This document shows, piece by piece, positions 59,268 to 64,000 of a stretch of 64,000 bases of DNA. A program made the translations under genes and the position numbers. The stretch covers positions 1 through 64,000 of the forward strand of contig JBKGZM010000004.1 in NCBI GenBank assembly GCA_046545575.1, read 5' to 3'. Below the pieces are notes generated by a model. That model saw only the letters and a program-made list of their open reading frames with translations. It was not told where the DNA came from and did no database searches. This stretch comes from JAGXOF01 sp046545575. Its GTDB lineage: Bacteria; Chloroflexota; Dehalococcoidia; SZUA-161; SpSt-899. Positions within the stretch are counted from its first letter, which is position 1, and the number at the start of each line of letters is the position of its first letter.

Positions 59268-61511
59268 ATGTTCTACACACCTCAAGCTACGGTAGAAAAG
59301 ACTCTTGTTGCGTATGAGGGAGTTTCAGACGAATTCGCCCAGGCTTTAGAGAGGATAAAGATAGGAGAAGGCGTCTACGGCAAGGTGGCCCAAACAGGTC
59401 AATCTACGGTAGCAAAGGATATATCGAATGATCCTATAATGGCTCATCCTGAAGTCAAGAAAATGCTGATCAAAACCCAGCTTGTGGTACCATTGCTCCT
59501 GAAAGATCATGTACAAGGTGTTATATGCGTAGCTATGCGCCGACCAAGAGAGTTTACACAGGAAGATATAGACCTGCTGAGTAGTGTTGGTTCCCAAATA
59601 GCCACTTCCATGGCAAACGCCAGCCTCTATGAAAAAGAGCGCATGACTGCACGGAAGCTGACCGTATCGGAGAGGAGATGTCGACAGTTATTCGAGAACG
59701 CAAACGATGCTATCCTGGTTAATGACCTTAATGGCAATATTACATCTGCCAACGGTGCAGCCGCGAGGCTAAGTGGGTATAGTTTACAAGAGCTAACCAA
59801 AATGAATATAAGGGAGTTTATCACCGAGGAAAGCCTCAGTGCCGCAGGAGATGTCCGTCGCAGGCTAATGGAAAAACAGCCCGTCGATCAACCCTATGAA
59901 CAACGGTTGATGAAAAGGGATGGTTCAGAGGCGATCGTGGAGGTGACGACAGCCCTTGTTATGGAGGATGGGAAAACAGTTGGTTTCCAGAATATAGCAA
60001 GAGATGTGACGGAGGAACGCCAATCAGAGGAATTACTAAGGGAAAGCGAAAGAAAGCTCTCACAAATAGTCAATGGCAGTTCGGTTCCGACTTTTGTAAT
60101 CAATAATGAGCACATCACAACTCACTGGAACAAGGCCTGTAAGAGCCTTACCGGGATCTCCGCGACAGAGGTGATAGGCACCAAACGCCAGTGGCAGCCC
60201 TTCTACCCCGAGGAAAGGCCATCTATGGCTGACTTAATCGTCGACAAAGCATCCGAGGAGGAGATCAGCAGGTATTATGGACATAAATACACGGAATCAA
60301 GCCTTTTAGAAGGGGCTTACGAAGTAGAGGATTTCTTCCCCGCCGTAGGGCCGAACGGGAAATGGATTTTCTTTACTGCTGCACCACTCATCGACCATGA
60401 GGGTAGGCTTTTGGGGGCCATCGAGACTCTGCAAGATGTCACCGAACGCGTAAGAGCAGATGAGGCACTCAAGGATTCAGAAAGCCGGTACCGAGACCTT
60501 TTCAACAACGCTAGCGACGCGATCATTATCAGTGACATGGAAGGCAATATTATCGAGGTCAATAAAGCGGCCTCGGACCTGACCGGGTACACTTCCGACG
60601 AACTGGTGAAGATGAGCCTGAAAGAATTTATGACTGCCGAGAGTTTCGAGACCGCTATAGGCGGACAACAAAAAGTGCTCCTGAGAGGTGATACGGCAAG
60701 CGAGCGCTATGAGTTAGAAATAGTAAAAAAGGACGGCGCACATGCCACTATCGAGGCCGCTGTCAGGCCTGTTAAGGAAATGGGACAAGCAGTAGCCTTC
60801 CATAATATCGCCAGAGATGTTACTGAGGAGAGAAGAATACGAGATAACCTGAGATACTATCTGCAGCAGATTACTCGGGTTCAGGAAGAGGAACGCGAAC
60901 GCATTGCACGGGAGCTCCATGATGATACAGTACAGGCTCTTTATGCACTTAACAGGCAGATTGATAATTTCCTGCGAGACAACACTGGGCTAAGTGAAGA
61001 TGATAAGAATTTCCTGCAGGGAATAGGTGAGCAATCCAGGGAAATACTTCAAAGTGTGCGGCGTTTCAGCCAGGACTTAAGGCCGCCTATTCTGGACGAC
61101 CTTGGCCTTTTGCCCGCATTACGCTGGCTGACCAGTGACGTACAAGGACGCAGCGGGGTGGAAATCGATTTGAATCTACCCCCGGATGAGCAACGCCTGC
61201 CAAGCGAGGAGGAGTTACCGCTCTTCCGAATAGTACAGGAGGCACTCAGGAATATCGAGAGACATTCTCAGGCCTCAAAAGCCAATATTGAAGTGGAGTT
61301 TGGAGAGAATACAACACGGATATCCATTTCAGACAACGGCAAAGGCTTTGAGTTCAGTGGTGACACAGCGGAATTGCCCCGCAGTGGGAAGCTGGGCCTC
61401 GCCGGAATGGCGGAAAGAGCCCGCCTGTTAGGGGGCGAGTTAACTATTCAGTCAGCAGTGGGCAAGGGAACAAAGGTAATTGTCGAAGTCCCTAACATTC
61501 GTCGTGAATAG
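59268..61511 (+). CDS. GAF-PAS-PAS-PAS sensor histidine kinase (HisKA_3, NarL-type), apparently missing its N-terminus
   Basis: 747 aa. Starts within a GAF domain (TLVAYEGVSDEFAQALERIKIGEGVYGKVAQTGQS…IATSMANASLYEKE, about 1-122); the first half of that domain is absent. Three PAS/PAC units follow: about 135-255 (CRQLFENANDAILVNDLNGNI), 260-395 (a PAS variant with HWNKACKSLTG) and 405-525 (YRDLFNNASDAIIISDMEGNI). Then HisKA_3 with ERERIARELHDDTVQALYALNRQID and HATPase_c (RIVQEALRNIERHSQASKANIE, LGLAGMAERARLLGG). No adjacent NarL-type regulator. The ATG at 59268 has no ribosome site. Confidence 0.85.
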   Translation: MFYTPQATVEKTLVAYEGVSDEFAQALERIKIGEGVYGKVAQTGQSTVAKDISNDPIMAHPEVKKMLIKTQLVVPLLLKDHVQGVICVAMRRPREFTQEDIDLLSSVGSQIATSMANASLYEKERMTARKLTVSERRCRQLFENANDAILVNDLNGNITSANGAAARLSGYSLQELTKMNIREFITEESLSAAGDVRRRLMEKQPVDQPYEQRLMKRDGSEAIVEVTTALVMEDGKTVGFQNIARDVTEERQSEELLRESERKLSQIVNGSSVPTFVINNEHITTHWNKACKSLTGISATEVIGTKRQWQPFYPEERPSMADLIVDKASEEEISRYYGHKYTESSLLEGAYEVEDFFPAVGPNGKWIFFTAAPLIDHEGRLLGAIETLQDVTERVRADEALKDSESRYRDLFNNASDAIIISDMEGNIIEVNKAASDLTGYTSDELVKMSLKEFMTAESFETAIGGQQKVLLRGDTASERYELEIVKKDGAHATIEAAVRPVKEMGQAVAFHNIARDVTEERRIRDNLRYYLQQITRVQEEERERIARELHDDTVQALYALNRQIDNFLRDNTGLSEDDKNFLQGIGEQSREILQSVRRFSQDLRPPILDDLGLLPALRWLTSDVQGRSGVEIDLNLPPDEQRLPSEEELPLFRIVQEALRNIERHSQASKANIEVEFGENTTRISISDNGKGFEFSGDTAELPRSGKLGLAGMAERARLLGGELTIQSAVGKGTKVIVEVPNIRRE

Positions 61512-61570
61512 CGAACTTATCAATCCTCACCCGGCATGGATTGATATCCATGCTTCGGCCAAGTACAAAG

Positions 61571-61604
61571 CGACCCGCCTTCGGCTAAAGCCGAAGGCGG
61601 GTCG
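61571..61604. repeat. Perfect 16-bp inverted repeat
   Basis: CGACCCGCCTTCGGCT-AA-AGCCGAAGGCGGGTCG. No T-tract on either side. It lies between the sensor kinase and the convergent Cys-rich gene and could block read-through in both directions. Confidence 0.7.
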
Positions 61605-61666
61605 ACTCCCAAACGCTATCATCAAAGTTGAAAGAGCTCTACAAATATCTGGTATCTGGCCTGGTT

Positions 61667-61987
61667 CTATCGAGTCGGGGCTTGCATCCTTTCCTTCGCC
61701 TCGCCTATAACCCTCTCCATTTCCCAAAGCTCTTCCACACTCGTGGCCTGTCTCACTATCTTCTCTACCTCATCGGATACACGTGACACGCGCGTCGGCT
61801 GTGTTCGTCTCGCGACAACATCCTCTGCAGCCCGCCTGGATACTTTCAAGGCCTCCTGATATGCACATTTCCCGGTCTCCAGGAACTCACAAATCTTGGC
61901 ATACCCTGTGTATTCGCACAATCGGCAATCATAAACACAAGGTGTAGCTACCTGATTCCTCACTTTGGTCACTGTTTTATCCGTCAT
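61667..61987 (-). CDS. Small Cys-rich protein of unknown function
   Basis: 106 aa. The N-terminal third holds six cysteines: CVYDCRLCEYTGYAKICEFLETGKCAYQ (C-x4-C-x2-C … C … C). This could bind a metal or Fe-S cluster. The C-terminal part is helical and charged (VSRVSDEVEKIVRQATSVEELWEMERVIGEAKERM). Ribosome site GAAAAGGAGGAAGA before the ATG at 61987. It is not part of a visible operon. Confidence 0.72.
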   Translation of the reverse strand: MTDKTVTKVRNQVATPCVYDCRLCEYTGYAKICEFLETGKCAYQEALKVSRRAAEDVVARRTQPTRVSRVSDEVEKIVRQATSVEELWEMERVIGEAKERMQAPTR

Positions 61988-62115
61988 TCTTCCTCCTTTT
62001 CTTGTACCCGTCCATAACTTATACTACTCGTATATGGCCTTTCCATACATCGTCTTAGTAGCCTAATCCAGGTTTGCCTAAGCGCAAATACTTAAGCCAC
62101 TCCATACGCACCATT

Positions 62116-62137
62116 GCCTACGCATTTATGCGTAGGC
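62116..62137. repeat. Perfect 10-bp inverted repeat
   Basis: GCCTACGCAT-TT-ATGCGTAGGC, in the 278-base gap before tex. Nothing else is recognisable in that gap. Confidence 0.6.
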
Positions 62138-62265
62138 CTCTAGCGATGCAAAGGCATCATATAGCGGGGTCCTAAACCCAGTATCCAAGCCATAGAACCA
62201 AGATGAGGATACAGGCTGAGAGAAAAAGCGGAGATACGTAGCAGAGCAGATACAAAAAGACACAA

Positions 62266-64000
62266 TCAGGAAAAGGAGGAATTATCCTTCATGGAAAGGG
62301 AAATACGGTTGCGTTCTCTATCAACTGCCAGCACGGTCACGGTGACCTTTTGATTGACTCTAACTATATCTGCGGGGTTTTTCACAAAACCGTCGGACAG
62401 TTCACTGATATGGACCAGTCCATCCTGGTGGACACCAATATCCACAAAGGCCCCGAAATTCGTTACATTCGTCACGATTCCGGGGAGCCTCATGTTCGGC
62501 GCAAGATGGTCGATCAAGGTAATGCCAGCAGCAAAGGAGAAGGGCTCAAACCGCTCACGAGGATCGCGTCCGGGCTTGCCGAGCTCCACCATGATGTCAT
62601 TCAGCGTCGGCAACCCGACATCATCACCAGCGTAAAGCTCCGGATTAACTTGCCGGCGCAGACCCTCAGAGCTCATAAGCTCCGTCACGGTGCAATTCAG
62701 ATCCTTTGTCATACGCTCTACAATATAGTAGCTCTCCGGATGTACAGCGCTGGCATCAAGCGGATTATCGGCGTTATGTATCCGAAGAAATCCTGCTGCC
62801 TGTTCGAATGCCCTTGCCCCCAAGCGCGGGACCTTTTTGATTTCATCCCTGCTGCGAAAGGGACCATTCTGGTTACGATGGGTAACAATATTTTTGGCCA
62901 GAGCAGGACCGAGTCCGGAGACATAGGCAAGGAGCTGCTTGCTGGCTGTGTTTACCTCAACGCCTACCTCGTTGACACATCTCATCACTACATCATCGAG
63001 AGTGGTCTTAAGCTTGCCCTGGTCCACATCATGCTGGTACTGACCGACACCAATGGACTTGGGGGCAATCTTCACAAGTTCAGCAAGAGGGTCCATCAAC
63101 CGTCGCCCGATCGACACAGCTCCCCTCACTGTCAAGTCATAATCGGGAAACTCCTCACGGGCTGCTTCTGATGCAGAGTAGACCGATGCCCCACTCTCAT
63201 TTACCATTACCACCGCCACTTTCTCCGGCAAGCCGAGTCCTCGTACGAAGGTTTCGGTCTCACGGCTGGCGGTTCCATTGCCAATTGCAATAGCCTCTAT
63301 ATCGAAACGCTTAACAAGGTCGAGGATGGTTTCTTTCGCTTGCTCCGTCTTGCTATCCGATTGCTCCAGATAGATAGTGGTATTATGCAAGAGCACGCCC
63401 TGACGGTCCAGGCAAACAACCTTACATCCCGTACGATATCCGGGGTCGATTGCGAGCGTTGCTTTTTGCCCCATGGGAGAGGCCATGAGAGTCTCCCGCA
63501 AGTTGTTGGCAAAGACACGGAGCGCCTCCGCATCAGCGCGTTCCTTGATTGTCTGACGCGTATCAGTCTCCATGGAAGGGACCAGAAGCCGGGCATAGCT
63601 ATCCTCAACTGCAACGGAAACCTGCATTGAGGAGGCATTATTGTCCTTTACAAAGCGCCTTTGCAGTAACGCCAGAGCCTTTTCTTCGGAAGGCCGTATG
63701 GAGAGCTTGAGATATCCCTCCTTTTCACCGCGGAACATGGCCAGCACCCGATGACCGGGCACTTTAGCAACAGACTCTTGCCAGTCGAAATAATCGCGGT
63801 ACTTGGCTCCTTCCTCATCCTTTCCCTTCACCACTTTTGAATACAGCACGCCTTCCCGACCGAAGAGCTGGCGCATGGTTTGTCTCGTTTTTGCGTCTTC
63901 ATTTACCCATTCAGCAATGATGTCACGCGCACCGGCAAGGGCATCATCGACAGATGCAACACCGTTCTCCTCGTTGATGAATTCGCTGGCAGCCTCCTGC
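62266..64000 (-). CDS. tex: Tex-family S1 RNA-binding transcription accessory protein (5' end outside window)
   Basis: 578 codons are visible; the frame stays open through 63999, beyond the internal Met at 63876 (QEAASEFINEENGVASVDDALAGARDIIAEW precedes it), so the gene starts outside the window. Tex features: YqgF/RNase-H-like domain (LAIDPGYRTGCKVVCLDRQG), the HhH region with VNTASKQLLAYVSGLGPALAKNIV and the C-terminal S1 domain (LPGIVTNVTNFGAFVDIGVHQDGLVHISELS). About 720-780 aa is normal, so roughly 150-200 N-terminal residues are missing from view. It acts in transcription and RNA-related stress responses. Confidence 0.96.
   Translation of the reverse strand, partial: QEAASEFINEENGVASVDDALAGARDIIAEWVNEDAKTRQTMRQLFGREGVLYSKVVKGKDEEGAKYRDYFDWQESVAKVPGHRVLAMFRGEKEGYLKLSIRPSEEKALALLQRRFVKDNNASSMQVSVAVEDSYARLLVPSMETDTRQTIKERADAEALRVFANNLRETLMASPMGQKATLAIDPGYRTGCKVVCLDRQGVLLHNTTIYLEQSDSKTEQAKETILDLVKRFDIEAIAIGNGTASRETETFVRGLGLPEKVAVVMVNESGASVYSASEAAREEFPDYDLTVRGAVSIGRRLMDPLAELVKIAPKSIGVGQYQHDVDQGKLKTTLDDVVMRCVNEVGVEVNTASKQLLAYVSGLGPALAKNIVTHRNQNGPFRSRDEIKKVPRLGARAFEQAAGFLRIHNADNPLDASAVHPESYYIVERMTKDLNCTVTELMSSEGLRRQVNPELYAGDDVGLPTLNDIMVELGKPGRDPRERFEPFSFAAGITLIDHLAPNMRLPGIVTNVTNFGAFVDIGVHQDGLVHISELSDGFVKNPADIVRVNQKVTVTVLAVDRERNRISLSMKDNSSFS

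Noticed and set aside
62350..63171. 273-codon plus-strand frame opposite tex
   Set aside because: Antisense of a conserved gene, no ribosome site and no recognisable domain.
1..64000. CRISPR array
   Set aside because: No series of regularly spaced identical repeats with unique spacers was seen; the repeats found are isolated palindromes or a single pair of direct repeats.

Overview
The window looks like chromosomal DNA of a strictly anaerobic bacterium, most likely a Chloroflexota/Dehalococcoidia-type organism. This is inferred from gene content and protein style and no search was run. Supporting features are a corrinoid-protein reductive activator (ASKHA ATPase with a [2Fe-2S] domain), two CooC-type nickel-insertion ATPases, an NAD-linked formate dehydrogenase of FdhA/NuoF/NuoE type, QueH, a 2[4Fe-4S] ferredoxin and short ATGA-coupled operons. 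Intergenic DNA is rich in short inverted repeats.

Layout: 1-9.8 kb carries housekeeping genes (cobU, a CPA2 antiporter, folP, pheT, rpiB/tsaC on the minus strand, guaA, a lipoprotein). 10.0-13.0 kb is a purD-purE-purB operon. 13.0-19.9 kb is an accessory island that starts exactly at the purB stop codon. It holds a CPBP protease, a broken TetR gene, a Panacea-type toxin-antitoxin pair, an orphan HicB and a two-gene reverse-transcriptase system that I read as the anti-phage system DRT type 3. Degraded extra copies of the purB 3' end occur twice inside the island (about 15.55-15.78 and 16.27-16.31 kb), so each cargo block is preceded by a purB tail. 20.0-23.8 kb has a small HTH protein, SAM decarboxylase and an ornithine-type decarboxylase (polyamines), then aspS. 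24-27.6 kb has a zinc-ribbon protein, a SagB-type nitroreductase lipoprotein, DUF2905, a phosphodiesterase and glyQS.

27.8-40.4 kb is a long, mostly plus-strand cluster of redox, corrinoid and nickel-enzyme support genes: MTH1187 protein, ASKHA activator, ferredoxin, thioredoxin reductase, TauE exporter, cooC, HAD hydrolase, thioredoxin, hydrolase, a cysteine-less NifU-like protein, nnrE, a second cooC-like gene, def, queH, an MBL hydrolase and coaE. No CODH/ACS structural genes are in the window. 40.5-45.7 kb has tRNA-Ala(CGC), an AAA-ATPase remnant, queA, ffh, tRNA-Arg(TCT) and typA. 46.4-50.2 kb has a radical SAM protein, a response regulator overlapping a PAS histidine kinase out of frame, and MscS.

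50.3-58.6 kb (minus strand) is a formate dehydrogenase operon: a small helical protein, NuoE-like, NuoF-like, FdhA. A HisKA/OmpR two-component pair lies directly upstream. Phased GTCTAA repeats in the operon promoter region suggest that this regulator controls it. FdhA ends in an extra domain that is closely similar to the small protein encoded first in the operon. 58.7-64 kb has dodecin, a multi-PAS sensor kinase, a Cys-rich small protein and the 3' part of tex.

The most interesting parts are the purB-anchored defence island with its two-RT system, the FdhA tail domain duplicated as a free-standing gene, the cysteine-less Fe-S scaffold homologue, and the putative OmpR-site array ahead of the FDH operon.
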